Below, one piece after another: positions 37,901 through 45,224 of a DNA stretch of 64,000 nucleotides. The notes below the pieces were generated by a model that searched no databases, was not told the origin of the DNA, and worked only from the letters and a program-made list of their open reading frames with translations. The DNA comes from Anthopleura xanthogrammica. Lineage: Eukaryota > Cnidaria > Anthozoa > Actiniaria > Actiniidae. Both the position numbers and the translations under genes were made by a program. The stretch covers positions 16,057,457-16,121,456 of the forward strand of contig OZ025208.1 in the NCBI GenBank assembly GCA_964019055.1, given 5' to 3'. How positions within the stretch are numbered: the stretch's first letter is position 1; each line of letters starts with the position of its first letter.

Positions 37901-40415
37901 TACCTATTAACTAACAAGTACCAAATGAGATATTACATTCTTTCCATACAGTTGCAAGCAATTAATTGTATCCTCCAAATTATTACAGTACACATAGCAG
38001 AACTAAGCTAGACGCCACACCATTAGTACTGTTACAAATTACAATAACGTGGAATTCCAAAAGACTATTAAACGAGTGGCCTTACATGAAATATAACTCT
38101 ATTAATCCACAACAGTGAAATATTGTTCTAGAATATGATTATAATTTCATGTGGTATAGGAACACTTTATTAGAAGGCATATCTTGCCATATCTTAATCA
38201 TTGTGAACAGCCCTGATGTTATCATCAACCCCATTGATATTTTCACCAATCTCACACAAGTTGTGGATTACTCTATTAATTCCCTGGGGCAGGGCTTTTC
38301 CAAATTCTTACTGCTTTGGCCTTAGCCTGGAGATTTCAGACCCTTTGTATAATCTAACAAACTCGGCTCTACAAGCCTGAGGTAGATTTCAAGATTCAAA
38401 ACTAAAATGAAGAGATAAAATATAAGAGAAAATGACTGAAACTATATTACTCTGGAAGACATAACATTCTGAAATGAAAGACTTTGTTAATGTTTTAAGC
38501 AAACAATCTTAAACACAGGTATTACCTCTAGCCTTTACATTAATTTTCAGGGTTTCCCATACACATTCATTAAGCTTTACTACGAACCACACATGCAAAA
38601 GCTAATTTTCAAACTGCAACCATCAAGAAAAATTATTTCCATAATACATAAATATGAAAATTAATGTTTCTAGAATTTTTATTTAAAAGGAAAATTTAAA
38701 AATCCTGCCATATAAATTCTGAAATACATATCTATGCTTCCAGGGGCTGTTGTGAAATTATATATAGTTGAATCATAACATTGAGAATAGAAAATTACAT
38801 GTACTTGTATCAGCTAGAAGAATTGTTTTCACAAGATTTGGAATATTTTTTTACTAAGATTTGAAGTATAAGCTCTATTGAATGGTATCCCTAGCTGGAT
38901 ATTTCAATGTTGAATAATTTTCTTACACACTTCTACAATTGCAATAAAAAATGGGTGGGTCGTATGACCATACATCATTCACCTGGCTAGCTTTTACGAT
39001 GCATATTTGCAAAAGAGGATTTCCTTCAACTTAACAATCACACAAGCCAGATAGTCCAGCAAAACGTGAAAAAAAAATCTTAAAACACAACTGAATGAAA
39101 CGTTATTTTCGGACCGCTACAAAATCTTCTTTCCACGTATATATTCTAATTTCTGTCTTATTTGAAATTCTCGCTTTCGTAAAATATGCTAGAACGTAGG
39201 TTTGAATATATATAAGATGAAGTCTACATCACTAGCTAGGACAATTACTCAAAATCCAAAGTGTATATTGGCAAAATCTTCAATGAACTTTTCTCGTGTT
39301 TTAAGTGTTTTGGATCGAAGAGCTTGTCAGAAATATAAAAGCGATGAATCTATGAGATAAATCTTCTCAAAGCAAAGGACTGAATTTTTAGGAGCCGCAA
39401 AACTCTGTTGGCCTTAAAATATTTATGAGCAAGCCAGAAGACTGTCAACTATGTGTTTACAGCCCGTCCAAGTCCGCAAAGGAGAGGAAAATCCCATGGT
39501 CGTGCAGCTCAGAGCTAGATCTCGCAAGCTCGAAGCAAAAATATAATGTTAAGGAAATAAAAGTTAATTTTTAACTCACCGTCGTCTGATGTAGACATCG
39601 TCGATCCCATAAAATTGCGAAGGATGAAATGAAATGGGAGAGAAAAAATGCATTTGTAAGTTACAGAGTACATCAATGACTTCATACGCCTGTTACCTTA
39701 GAAAAAAGCAAACTATCCTTCACCAAGAGATTGACCTCAGTATTCGGTAAACTAAGGCATAAATCCGTTAACTGAGACCTCAGATTTAGGTTCAAATTAA
39801 GCGGGAAAAAAGTTGTTGGTAAAAATGTTTGATCATCTAGCTAGACGTACCTGCTTGGCTCCTGGGATGGAGACTTCAACTCCGCATCGCGAGCAACATT
39901 TTAATTTGCAGTATTTACACTCTTTCCCCGTTCCTTCGGTGAATTTAGTCTTTAAGCAAATCTCACATACATTCGGATCCGTGACTTTAACTTTTGTGTC
40001 TGTCTTTTTTTCGAGTTGATTTTCGTATGTCGCGACTTCTTTCATCATTTGCCTGCGATGGAAGACAATCATTCGATGAGTGAAACCTTCAACTTGCTAC
40101 TCAATTCCCGGCAAACTTTACTCCCAAAAAACCCAGACATATTCTCTCGTTCCCCTTGTAAAACACAGACGCCAAAAATATCACAAGTGAATTAAAAAAA
40201 AAATTATAACGCCGAAAATGAGAACGCCACCAGGCGCTCGTAGGCATTGTCTTGGCGTTGGTTGCAATCTAGGCGACTTACTTCTGCATTTCATGGGTTT
40301 GATGCTCCAAGTTTTTCTGTCGATTCATCACTTCTAGAATGATTTTTCTCTCTTCTTCGGTCAGATGAGATAAGTCAGGAGGTGGTGGCGATGAAGGTGC
40401 TCGCATCCCTGCCAT
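3703..40415 (-). CDS. RIMS: RIM / RIMS active-zone scaffold, 18 exons, C-terminus off the left edge
   Basis: Regulating synaptic membrane exocytosis protein: a presynaptic active-zone scaffold that binds Rab3 and Munc13 with its N-terminus, calcium channels with its PDZ domain and RIM-BP through a proline motif. Eighteen exons with GT/AG borders and compatible phases were joined by eye, giving about 1,554 residues. Domains in order: LTEEER helix (residues 18-45), zinc finger with C74, C77, C90, C93, C98, C101, C117 and C120 followed by TGTWF (130-134), Gly/Pro/Gln-rich region (about 140-755), Thr-rich linker, PDZ (about 866-945), C2A (about 1058-1185), and a Ser/Pro linker with RALPQLP. The start ATG has A at -3 and G at +4, with an in-frame TAG nine bases upstream. 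C2B is expected beyond position 1. Identity is very secure; exact splice sites are by inspection, without transcript data. Confidence 0.95.
5202..5336. mobile_element. MITE family A copy
   Basis: Near-palindromic 135-base element: ATAGACCCATTGCAGCACGT at the left, CACGTGCAAGGGGTTTATA at the right. The arms hold GCAGCTCAATTTGGAGGACA and its inverse. TA borders suggest Tc1/mariner-type insertion. The right arm carries TGACGTCACGTG. It lies about 100 bases from the donor of RIM exon 17. Confidence 0.8.
5433..5609 (-). CDS. RIMS: RIM exon 17: linker
   Basis: Encodes ASRGAPRQRRNSTSMIPTIE and a Ser/Pro-rich stretch ending GGERIPNG. RQRRNSTS is a good basophilic-kinase context (inference). Acceptor CTCATAG, donor ATG|GTACGT, phase 1 at both ends. 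Confidence 0.87.
5945..6042 (+). repeat. (CAGA)n microsatellite
   Basis: Two perfect runs (5,945-6,015 and 6,020-6,042) broken by TTAGA. It is preceded by a purine AAGG/GAAA tract at 5,720-5,890. Confidence 0.97.
6230..6530 (+). repeat. Irregular tandem repeat on GTAACCATGGTGATGTGAT
   Basis: About eight imperfect copies of 35-45 bases, alternating GTAACCATGGTGATG and GTGTCATGGTGATGTG. It is in the intron between RIM exons 16 and 17. Confidence 0.82.
6714..6883. mobile_element. MITE family C copy
   Basis: Tips CCCCTTCACAGT and ACTGTGAAGGGG. It contains ACCTTGCAATGATAGAGAC and its inverse GTCTCTATCATTGCACGGT around AATTGTCCAAGGTGTTAAAA. The right arm carries TACCTTTCAAGATGGCGCAG, seen again in the copies near 20.4 and 56.4 kb. 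Confidence 0.8.
7287..7535 (-). CDS. RIMS: RIM exon 16: linker
   Basis: Opens with an acidic/basic helix (DEEERARAAKQKLKEMDLDK), then a Gly/Pro/Met-rich region ending PPPHMMMPPQG. Acceptor ACACCAG, donor AAG|GTACTG, phase 1 at both ends. No domain recognised. Confidence 0.87.
7827..8056 (+). repeat. CAG/CAA trinucleotide array
   Basis: About 75 triplets, CAG and CAA mixed, with AGCAACAAC sub-blocks. It is intronic (between RIM exons 15 and 16). All polyleucine, polycysteine and polyvaline frames on the other strand come from it. Confidence 0.96.
8060..11447. other. Intron between RIM exons 15 and 16, left part
   Basis: Besides the CAG/CAA array and the family A MITE at 10.44 kb there is AT-rich sequence without a recognisable exon or repeat. 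Short open frames lack domain features. Confidence 0.6.
10444..10580. mobile_element. MITE family A copy
   Basis: Begins GAGACCCCTTTCACGTGACG and ends TGCACTGAAGGGGTCT, with inverted arms around AGCTCAGTTTGGAAGACAAA. It is in opposite orientation to the 5.2-kb copy and contains TGACGTCA and CACGTG. Confidence 0.8.
11448..11744 (-). CDS. RIMS: RIM exon 15: linker with the RIM-BP binding motif
   Basis: 99 residues rich in His, Thr, Met and Pro. Near the end, KKTRALPQLPHGKE contains RALPQLP (positions 11,467-11,487), fitting the RxxPxxP class that binds RIM-BP SH3 domains between C2A and C2B. Acceptor CTCTAAG, donor GG|GTAAGC, phase 1 at both ends. Confidence 0.9.
13526..13678 (-). CDS. RIMS: RIM exon 14: linker
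   Basis: Encodes GYGSDYEDDSMRYPAPNGMI and a Ser/Asp/Pro-rich remainder ending NQQIVP. Acceptor CCAACAG, donor CAG|GTAACC. Phase 1 on both sides like exons 15 to 17, so any of exons 14-17 could be skipped without a frameshift. Confidence 0.88.
13860..14440 (-). mobile_element. tRNA-derived SINE with an amplified A-box head
   Basis: Read on the minus strand: a head GGCGTAGCTCAGTTGGTTAG (A box), then about twelve 29-base repeats of that head, then a B box GGTTCGGTCCT at 14,045-14,055, then a 180-base body down to about 13,860. The body segment GAGCACTGATGGAGAG...CACCGTCGGC recurs at 16,612-16,665 on the plus strand, which supports a dispersed element. It lies between RIM exons 13 and 14. Confidence 0.72.
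14068..14424 (+). repeat. 29-base tandem array, about 12 copies
   Basis: The unit CTACGAAGACCGCGCACTAA then CCAACTGAG repeats with few changes (CGCGCAC or CGCGCCC). Its reverse complement is the D-arm and half the anticodon arm of a tRNA. One copy has an extra CTAA. Confidence 0.9.
14589..14748 (-). CDS. RIMS: RIM exon 13: end of C2A and start of the C2A-C2B linker
   Basis: Encodes IIINMVEANLDGNLYWYPLK, the last C2A strands, followed by a Pro/Ser-rich tail (APPTPNQSPQSS). Acceptor TTCCAG, donor TTG|GTATGA, ends phase 1. Confidence 0.93.
14828..14888. mobile_element. MITE family D, single arm
   Basis: CCTTAGGCGTAATGTTTTGC then CATTTCAGTCCACGTGTCTT: one arm only, in the intron after RIM exon 12. 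Confidence 0.6.
15036..15107 (-). CDS. RIMS: RIM exon 12: C2A loop 3 region
   Basis: 24 codons, phase 0 at both ends: FGGRALEITIWDYSKVGSSE followed by FIGE. The third loop lacks the usual second and third aspartates, again consistent with a calcium-independent C2A. Acceptor TTGTAG, donor GAG|GTAAGA. Confidence 0.94.
15513..15603 (-). CDS. RIMS: RIM exon 11: C2A polybasic strand
   Basis: Encodes SMQSKRRTKTAMKTANPKWN followed by QTFVYPCRIQK. The SKRRTKT cluster and NPKWNQTF are hallmarks of RIM C2A. Acceptor TTTGTAG, donor AAG|GTAAAA, phase 0 end. Confidence 0.95.
15982..16341. mobile_element. MITE family B, 360-base element with long terminal inverted repeats
   Basis: The ends TAGACCCTTTTCGAATATGG and CCATATTCGAAAAGGGTCTA are inverted copies extending inward through TATGACGTCAAACGAGGAG (about 45 bases each side). 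The tips share GACCC and TA borders with family A but the interior is unrelated. It lies in the intron between RIM exons 10 and 11, ending about 40 bases from the exon 10 donor. Confidence 0.85.
16380..16510 (-). CDS. RIMS: RIM exon 10: C2A N-terminal half
   Basis: Encodes VKLTYDEDASNLNVTVVAAE, then GLTSRETSTPPNPYVRIYFL. The first calcium loop has PNPYV where calcium-binding C2 domains have SDPYV, as expected for RIM C2A, which is known not to bind calcium. Acceptor TTTTCAG, donor AG|GTAGGT, ends phase 2. Confidence 0.95.
16612..16668 (+). mobile_element. Fragment of the 14-kb SINE body
   Basis: GGAGCACTGATGGAGGGGGA and GAGCACACCGTCGGCCTCAA match the reverse complement of the SINE body near 13,910-13,980. 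Confidence 0.55.
17375..17475 (-). CDS. RIMS: RIM exon 9: lead-in to C2A
   Basis: Encodes VGDDDFFFGGGPAPDSRTGD and ends SRTLNGRIQ; GRIQ begins the first C2A strand. Acceptor CCTCAG, donor CAG|GTAAGC, phase 0 at the end. Confidence 0.9.
17767..18005 (-). CDS. RIMS: RIM exon 8: basic Ser/Pro linker between PDZ and C2A
   Basis: Residues 947-1026: KKKFPPKDTRLSRDPGRRES, then SP/TP-rich sequence and a Gly-rich end. Several RRES and RRVPTS contexts could be kinase sites (inference). Acceptor TTCCAG, donor CAAG|GTAACG, ends phase 1. Confidence 0.9.
18835..18955 (-). CDS. RIMS: RIM exon 7: second half of the PDZ domain
   Basis: Encodes GDEVMEWNDQSLVDCTFEEV and ends LHLVLCRDK. It matches the RIM pattern GDEVLEWNG...TFEEV. 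Acceptor TTGCAG, donor ACAA|GTAAGA, ends phase 2. Confidence 0.95.
19391..19516 (-). CDS. RIMS: RIM exon 6: first half of the PDZ domain
   Basis: Encodes SAFGLRVVGGKMSDGGKLAA followed by FVVDVVRGGPADM. GLRVVGG is the carboxylate-binding loop, close to the vertebrate RIM form. Acceptor TTCCACAG, donor AAG|GTAATG, phase 1 at both ends. Confidence 0.95.
20385..20572. mobile_element. MITE family C copy
   Basis: TCTTTCACAGTTCTCTGCAC and CATCTTGAAAGGTAG at the left mirror CTTTCAAGATGGTGCAGGGA at the right. The centre is AATTGTCCAAGGTGTTAAAA, identical to the 6.8-kb copy. It sits about 75 bases from the donor of RIM exon 5. Confidence 0.82.
20648..20750 (-). CDS. RIMS: RIM exon 5: linker leading into the PDZ domain
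   Basis: Residues 831-864. Contains SESAIKWSPP and IGEVLLTRDS, which resemble the vertebrate stretch (VTWQPSKDGD, IGRILLNKR) just before the RIM PDZ domain. Acceptor CCTATAG, donor CAG|GTAAGC, ends phase 1. Confidence 0.9.
20800..20938 (-). mobile_element. tRNA-derived SINE in a RIM intron
   Basis: Minus strand: AGTAGCTCAGTGGTTGGAGC (A box) and GTGGGTTCATTTCC (B box), then a short body and an A/T-rich tail ending at about 20,800. The acceptor arms do not pair, so it is not a tRNA gene. Confidence 0.72.
21350..21430 (+). repeat. Single diverged copy of the 86-base satellite unit
   Basis: AAAATATCCATACCCCATGG and CCCAAGGGGTGGGGGGTC match the satellite unit of 33.4-34.0 kb. Confidence 0.55.
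23092..23316 (-). CDS. RIMS: RIM exon 4: Thr-rich linker before the PDZ domain
   Basis: 75 codons, phase 0 at both ends (residues 756-830). Starts SNLFFKDENPNQEKSGGIGD, followed by a Thr/Ser-rich run and a basic end (KPGLRSK). Acceptor CTATTCAG, donor AAG|GTTTGC. No domain is recognised; it is probably disordered. Confidence 0.85.
24236..24535 (+). repeat. 57-base tandem array, about 5 copies (locus 1)
   Basis: The unit CCTGAAACAACCTCTGGGCT, GATCAAAGTCAGGGCACAGC, TAACTCACAGATCAAAC is shared with the larger array at 45.2 kb. It is in the intron between RIM exons 3 and 4. Confidence 0.9.
25313..25486 (-). mobile_element. tRNA-like SINE whose tail matches the 86-base satellite
   Basis: Minus strand: head CTCTGGCAGTAGTGGTATCA and B box GGGTTCGAGTTCC (about 25,432-25,444). 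The body then includes AAAATTCCAATCAACTCTGA and GGGAGGCATGGATATTTTGT, the same sequence that is tandemly repeated at 33.4-34.0 kb. Confidence 0.65.
26126..28054 (-). CDS. RIMS: RIM exon 3: end of zinc finger and 600-residue Gly/Pro/Gln-rich region
   Basis: A single 1,929-base exon, phase 0 at both ends (residues 113-755). It opens with VHWLCLVCKKKQELLTKTGT, which supplies the last two zinc ligands and the SGAWF-like motif. A charged stretch follows (DEEVESIQSAPYGQYYSDDE), then several hundred residues of Gly, Pro, Gln, Arg and Met, including a tandem block of GGPQQM repeats at 26,846-27,056. It occupies the place of the long disordered linker of vertebrate RIM but is unlike it in composition. 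Long open frames on the opposite strand here are shadows of this biased exon. Confidence 0.92.
28125..28252. mobile_element. Foldback element, family I, next to RIM exon 3
   Basis: GGTGCATTCTGGTCTAGCTT then GGGTACC pairs with GGTACCCAAGCTAGATCACA then ATGCACC. It lies about 70 bases upstream of the exon 3 acceptor, so a hairpin could form near the branch point (inference). Confidence 0.75.
28700..29105 (+). repeat. 65-base tandem array, about 6 copies
   Basis: The unit contains AGTGCTTGATAGGTGCTTGG, TAAGGTGATGGTTATATATC and GGTAAAACATGCAGTAAGG. It lies in RIM intron 2, about 650 bases upstream of exon 3. Confidence 0.9.
30517..30591 (-). CDS. RIMS: Candidate 25-codon cassette exon in RIM intron 2
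   Basis: A long pyrimidine tract ending TTTTTTCAG precedes 75 open bases, phase 0 at both ends, encoding SAPSQGFSLI... ending KTLALGPE. The donor GTCTGT is weak, as is common for regulated exons. Inclusion would place 25 residues inside the zinc finger, between GAKQ and VHWLC. It keeps the frame, but I do not recognise the peptide. It may be a real alternative exon or chance. Confidence 0.4.
32160..32328. mobile_element. MITE family E copy
   Basis: Left CATTCACCATTTTCCATACA then TCGGTTCACTGGTCAAACAC; right GTTTGGTCAGTGAGCTGATG then TATGGAAAATGGTGAATG. Inner arms TTGAGGTTCCAAGGTAGTTT and GAAACCTCAA. Confidence 0.8.
32598..32818. mobile_element. Foldback element, family J, with GGGGGGTACT tips
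   Basis: Left GGGGGGGGTACTCCCT and right GAAGTACCCCCCCGGG; inner CAGGGATGCTCCACCCG and GGCTGGAGCATCCCCG also pair. The interior is AT-richer with GGTATAAAAAGGGGTAG. Confidence 0.75.
33390..34050 (+). repeat. Satellite array, 86-87 base unit, about 7.5 copies
   Basis: The unit contains AGAAAATATCCATACCTCCC, ATGGAGTGGGATTGGAATTT and CCAAGGGGTGGGGAGGGTCT. Central copies are nearly identical; the edges diverge. Open frames on both strands through it are by-products of the period being near a multiple of three. It is in RIM intron 2. Confidence 0.92.
34502..34570. mobile_element. Foldback family K, partial copy
   Basis: CAATAGCCCACTTTCAATAT, CTGGTTGAACCGAGGCTCC and GGAAACAATAGAGTAATCCT match the left half and middle of the 56.8-kb element. 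Confidence 0.6.
34979..35102. mobile_element. MITE family A copy, diverged
   Basis: Starts AAGACCCTTAAAGCAGCTCA and ends CTGCAAGGGGTCTAT, with inverted arms about a short loop. The CACGTGACGTCA block is lost from its left arm. Confidence 0.75.
39580..39610 (-). CDS. RIMS: Candidate alternative first coding exon in RIM intron 2
   Basis: ATG at 39,610 (and 39,598) opens MGSTMSTSDD and runs into a strong donor, G|GTGAGT, phase 1. No acceptor is seen upstream, so it would be a first exon. Phase 1 fits splicing to exon 6, which opens the PDZ domain. That would give a short form lacking the zinc finger, comparable in principle to mammalian RIM2-beta. It rests on a donor and an ATG only. Confidence 0.25.
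39851..40052 (-). CDS. RIMS: RIM exon 2: first six cysteines of the zinc finger
   Basis: Residues 45-112. Contains VCEICLKTKF, CKYC and CCSRCG, the first six metal ligands of the FYVE-like Rab-effector finger. The acceptor is CATCGCAG|GC and the donor is CAG|GTACGT, phase 0. The last two ligands are in exon 3, so the finger is split by an 11.8-kb intron. Confidence 0.93.
40282..40415 (-). CDS. RIMS: RIM exon 1: start codon and Rab-binding helix
   Basis: Encodes MAGMRAPSS, a proline run, then DLSHLTEEERKIILEVMNRQ, the conserved opening helix of RIM proteins. The donor reads AGAA|GTAAGT and leaves two bases. An acceptor-like TTTATAG lies just upstream at 40,422-40,423, so the start codon may sit in an exon spliced to a 5' untranslated leader. 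Confidence 0.93.
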
Positions 40416-42939
40416 CTTTTCCTATAAATAAGCAGCGCAGAAGCAAGAGTTTTGCGTCCCCTTGGTTCGGGGATGAATTCTCAATATTTCCACGAGTTAT
40501 AAATGGCAAATGAATGTCCAACCCACGCTTTAAATCCTAAATATCTAACTCAAATTTATAGACCCAGTTCTAGTGCGATTCTTCGAGCCTCCTTTGGTTT
40601 CCATCTTAGGAGAAGGTTTCATTCATTCTGTATTAAAGCTGGTTTCCAAAGCGTCGAAAAACTCCGAACCAAACCACAACAAAGAATATTCTACACTTGA
40701 TTTGGCTGTATTTACAAATTTACATTCGGCTTTCTTCGGGATGACGGCGTATCATCGGCACCTGTTCGCCAACATATCGTCGTGACTTCGAGACTTCGTT
40801 ACAGCTCTACGCAAATATATACATATATATATATCCATACATATATACATATGTATAATCACTATTTTAGTGTAGTTATATTTATGTAGGAAAGAAGTAG
40901 TTTTGGATGGTTTGATTATAAGTTATTTCCGTCGGCTCCACTCTTGTTTGATTTTTATCAAAAGAACATAATTATTTATAAATACGAGGATACGGAATGG
41001 CTAAAAATTAGCTTGCACCACCTCACAGAGAATTAAGCAATTGGAAGGTTGTTTATGAAGATTGAGCCACTCAAAATTCTCCGTCATATCGAATTCACAA
41101 TTTACTGTTGAGCTCTAACTCAAGCACCTGAATAATTACGCGAAAAATCTCATTTCATTAAAATTTTTCCTCGGTTCGAAAAACCTGTCAACTAAAATGT
41201 TTTCGTTTTATTTGTTGGGCAAAGAGTTTTTCTTTGGTCTGTTTTTCTTAATATTCTGTGAATGGTTTGCAAATAAGTCTTGATTATTAATTCATTTTGT
41301 TTTTCTGCCAGAAATTTTGACAAGAACATTGGATAATGGAAATAATATGAATACAAGAAGAAATTTGTGTCACTCCCTAAAATAAAATAAAATCCTTTTT
41401 TAAACTTACTTATCCACAAATTCCATCGAAATCACCGTCGCAAAACTAACCATTTTCATCTTATTTCACGATTTCTGTTTCTTTGTCATAAATTAAATAA
41501 ATTCATTGACCAAAAAAAAATGAGTTTTCAGACTTGCAAAAAATCCTTGATTAATTCTTTCGAGATTGTTTGCCAAAAGGTTATGTCTTTTGGGTCTTTG
41601 GACAAGGTTTGATATATTTGATTAAAAATTTCTTAAAGAGATACCCTAAAAACTTAATTGATAGTTGTGGCTTCGTAGGCTTGTAGTTAGCAGGTAAGTC
41701 TATCAGTCAGTACGTACACAATGTTGTATGAAAAGTTTTCTTTAAGCAGCCAATCACAATGGCAAACTATAGAGATCAATATAATTCTATAAAGCACAAG
41801 ATACAGATAAAGAAAAGAAAATTAGAAAAAAACAAGTAAGATGATTTCGGAGATGAGCCTAGTCCAAATAACTGGTAGATATGCCAGGTTTCTATGGAAA
41901 CTGTCAATTTTCTTGGCATGTTGACCCGTAAATACCATGGAAAGTAGCTCAATTCGTGTTGACAATAGTACAAACAAACCTACGGAGAGCGTCAAATTGG
42001 CTGGAGTGAATTCATTGTTATTAAGTTCGCGGTGATGAGAGCGCTCAAAGCAACTGTGGTTTAGAATTTAAGAATTAGCGAAAAAAAAGCTTAAGCGTTT
42101 CTGGGTTTTGCGAGTGACCTTTTGAGGCCGAAAAGACACAGTTCTACGTCAATTCCGAAAATAAATCGTCAACCCCAGCTGGTTGCTCTCGACTAGACCG
42201 CTTCCTTTCCTAAAAAATGGTCCTCTTTTACAAGTCCATTGTTCATTTACAATAAATCCCTTCAACTTATGTTCAATCTCTTTTTTTTTTTTGTCGGATG
42301 TTATTTTTAGACGTTGTTGCTATTTTAAGCTTCAACATTGTTATCATTGTCATTAACAGACATGTGAGAAAAAAGAGACAAATTACGTTTGGCAAATGGC
42401 TTTCTCTCAGCTATTAACCAATCAGAAGAAATCAAAACGTGCATCGTCCAACCACAATGCTTGAATGTGGAAGCCATTTGAGTGTTGCGGTACTGCGCTT
42501 CCCTTAAGCTTTCAAAAACAATATGCTGTATTTTTACTCACTGTGTTATCAGTAACCATGGATGTTTTTACTGCATAGGTTTTATAAAACTGTTATCTTG
42601 TTTCCGATAGGATGTCATTCTTTTTCTCTGTATTGCTATGTTGCAACATGCTCTTAACCGGCAATTTTTTAACGTATGGTGATCATTTTTCGGAATAGCA
42701 TGGTTGTTAAGTTCGACTTTTATCCATGCAACGACACAGCATAATGTCATTTGCATGAAGAACGCCATTATATAGTGATATACATGACAATGAATGGCGT
42801 GGTAATTTTTGGATGAATTCTTGTGAAGCACAATGCTATCCATGGAAATGATTAGTAGTGTCCCCAATTAGATTATATTTTAGCTAAACACATCTGAAAC
42901 CCAAATAAAGTTTGATTGATGAATGCTGCCTTGTTACGT

Positions 42940-43219
42940 TGAAACTATGCAATGTCACTGGGCTGATAGAATGATGCAACTATGCAATGCCACTGGGCTG
43001 ATAGAATGATGCAACTATGCTATGCCACTGGGCTGATGGAATGATGCAACTATGCCATGCCACTGGGCTGATGGAATGATGCAACTATGCTATGCCACTG
43101 GGCTGATGGAATGATGCAACTATGCCATGCCACTGGGCTGATGGAATGATGCAACTATGCTATGCCACTGGGCTGATAGAATGATGCAACTATGCCATGC
43201 AATCATGTTGATGGAATGA
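42940..43219 (+). repeat. 35-base tandem array, 8 copies
   Basis: The unit TGCAACTATGCTATGCCACT then GGGCTGATGGAATGA alternates between CTATG and CCATG versions in successive copies, a weak 70-base higher order. Intergenic. Confidence 0.92.
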
Positions 43220-43668
43220 TAGAACTAGGATGGAATAATGGATTTTTGCATCATATGGTATACTGCGACTTTCTTCCCAATCGGGAGTTTCCGTCCCACT
43301 CGACAAATACTGTACTTGCCCAAGCACTCTGTTTCTTTTAAGGGTATTGAGGCTGTTGGAATGAGTTCATAGTTGCTGTGACGTAAGCCTTTGTAATTCA
43401 TGTGCCAACCAGTGATCGATTGGCTGAGGAAACAAAGCAATTTGGGAAGAGCTTTTGTCAAAATGGTTGGCATATTCACATCAAAATGCTAATGCATGTA
43501 AACACTAACTAGCGCAATACCCGAAAAGATTTTTAAGATCAAAGTAGAAATTTGATTTAACTGTCAAGTTACGTGGCTATGTTATAAAAGAAATGGAGGA
43601 GGGATAGTTTACATGAAAAAAGTTGTCGTCGATCTGCACAAGAGATACCATTTACCACGTCGATCTAA

Positions 43669-43802
43669 TAAACCCCTTGCAGCACGTGGGAATACAGCTC
43701 AATCTGGAGGACAAAACAATAGGTTCCAATTCTCAGGAGATTGAAATTCTTTTGTTTTGTCCTCCAAATTGAGCTGCTTTGACGTCACGTGAACAAGGTC
43801 TA
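43669..43802. mobile_element. MITE family A copy
   Basis: TAAACCCCTTGCAGCACGTG at the left, TTGACGTCACGTGAACAAGG at the right, and inverted GCAGCTCAAT...GGAGGACAAAAC arms. It lies about 3.3 kb upstream of the RIM start codon, so its CRE and E-box could matter for RIM expression (inference). Confidence 0.8.
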
Positions 43803-44479
43803 TACTGGTAAAGTCAGATGAAGACAGTAAAGGTCGGAAAGAAATTAAAACAGCACTATCTTTGCAGCTAATATTGACACTGTAACTGTTATATATTTAC
43901 GATTTTTTGGTGTTTTTAATGCTTGTCCGCCATTTTCCTGTCGATTGTGCGGAACTTGCGCAGTGTCGTTGCCACGTCCTGTCGTTTGTCTATCTTCACG
44001 CCGTCATCCACTGCCATCGGTCATAATCATCACACAAAACTCAATACTTTAGATGTAAAGTACAAACGTTGTGGTTTCCGGCTGTAAATGTGTCTTATTC
44101 ATCCAAACAACATCCCTTCAAACTTCACAGCCAAAGCAAAGCTCTCAGTTTGCACAAGCAAGTTGTGGAATGACGTTAATTGTAACTTAAAATGTTAAGA
44201 TTTTTTTCCGAGCTGACAACCCTTGGAAATATTGAGACTGGCCTTATACGATTGAGGACGAGTCTTTAGACGTTCAAAAATTTGACCTGTACATACCATT
44301 TACACGAAAACTTTCTCTTTAATTTGCACGGCGGCTAGGCTTTTGAATTTTTTGTCCAGATCCGTGTAAACACAACGCCCAAATGTACGACTTTTTGAAC
44401 GATTCAAAATTCGTCCGGTTCAAATGCCATTACGTGCACTCCAAAATTCAAACCCTGTATAGGAAAACGATAAACTTAC

Positions 44480-44560
44480 CTCACCAAGTTCCAAGACGAC
44501 TCACACTTTTTCCAGCCACGGTGATGTGTACAGTAATATATGTCTAGCACGTATTACCGT
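44480..44560 (-). other. Possible 5' untranslated exon of RIM
   Basis: A consensus donor GAG|GTAAGT at 44,480/44,479 lies about 4 kb upstream of the RIM start codon on the same strand, and an acceptor-like TTTATAG stands six bases before that ATG. Splicing between them would remove the in-frame TAG. The upstream limit of the exon is arbitrary, and there is no promoter motif I can defend. Confidence 0.22.
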
Positions 44561-45224
44561 GAGTGGCACCCCTGTTCAGTGATGTGGGGGTAATGTTATA
44601 TATTATGTGGGGTCTGTGTATTATTTCTGATTGCTTACTGTAATATTCCTTCTCGTAAAAGTTCTGTGATTTTAAGTGCAAAATTAAACTTTTTCTTGTA
44701 GAATAAATTTGAAATATCTAGTAAATGAACATAGTAATAAACAAAGCTTTCAATGACAAACTGTTGGTTAAATTTGGATAAAAAAGACAGAGTAATGCAT
44801 AACTTTTTTTTTCAAAAACGTTTACAGCAACAAATTGATCATGTCTTGCCTCATAACCCATAACTATATTGCTCGCTATAGGTTGCTTTTAGTTTTATGT
44901 TTAATGTTTAATCCAATTTCATGTCTAGTTGGAAAAAAAAATCAAAATCGATCAAAAAAACTTTGATGCCAAAGGGTTCAATATAGACCCAAGATAATCA
45001 AGTGTTTTCACCAATCTTAAAAAAAATGCTAGAGCAATTTGTCGTCGAAATTATTTCAATTTTAAGTTTAAGAAAATCAAACACTGTTATTTTTGCCTGA
45101 AGCATCAAAACTATAATTGTTGGTTCTGATGACCTGGAATCTTGTACTTTATTAATAATACCTTGTATAACTAGATCATGCAGGTGTACTGCGATGTCTG
45201 CAGGAATATGCTTTACTTGAAACA

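Larger units (their letters stand above)
28055..39850. other. RIM intron 2, 11.8 kb
   Basis: It splits the zinc finger coding sequence. It is very AT-rich at 29,200-31,000 and 35,100-39,500, with little structure. It holds the family I foldback, the 65-base array, the candidate cassette exon, families E, J, K and A foldbacks, the 86-base satellite, and the candidate alternative first exon. From about 35,100 to 39,500 I see no gene or repeat array. Confidence 0.75.
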
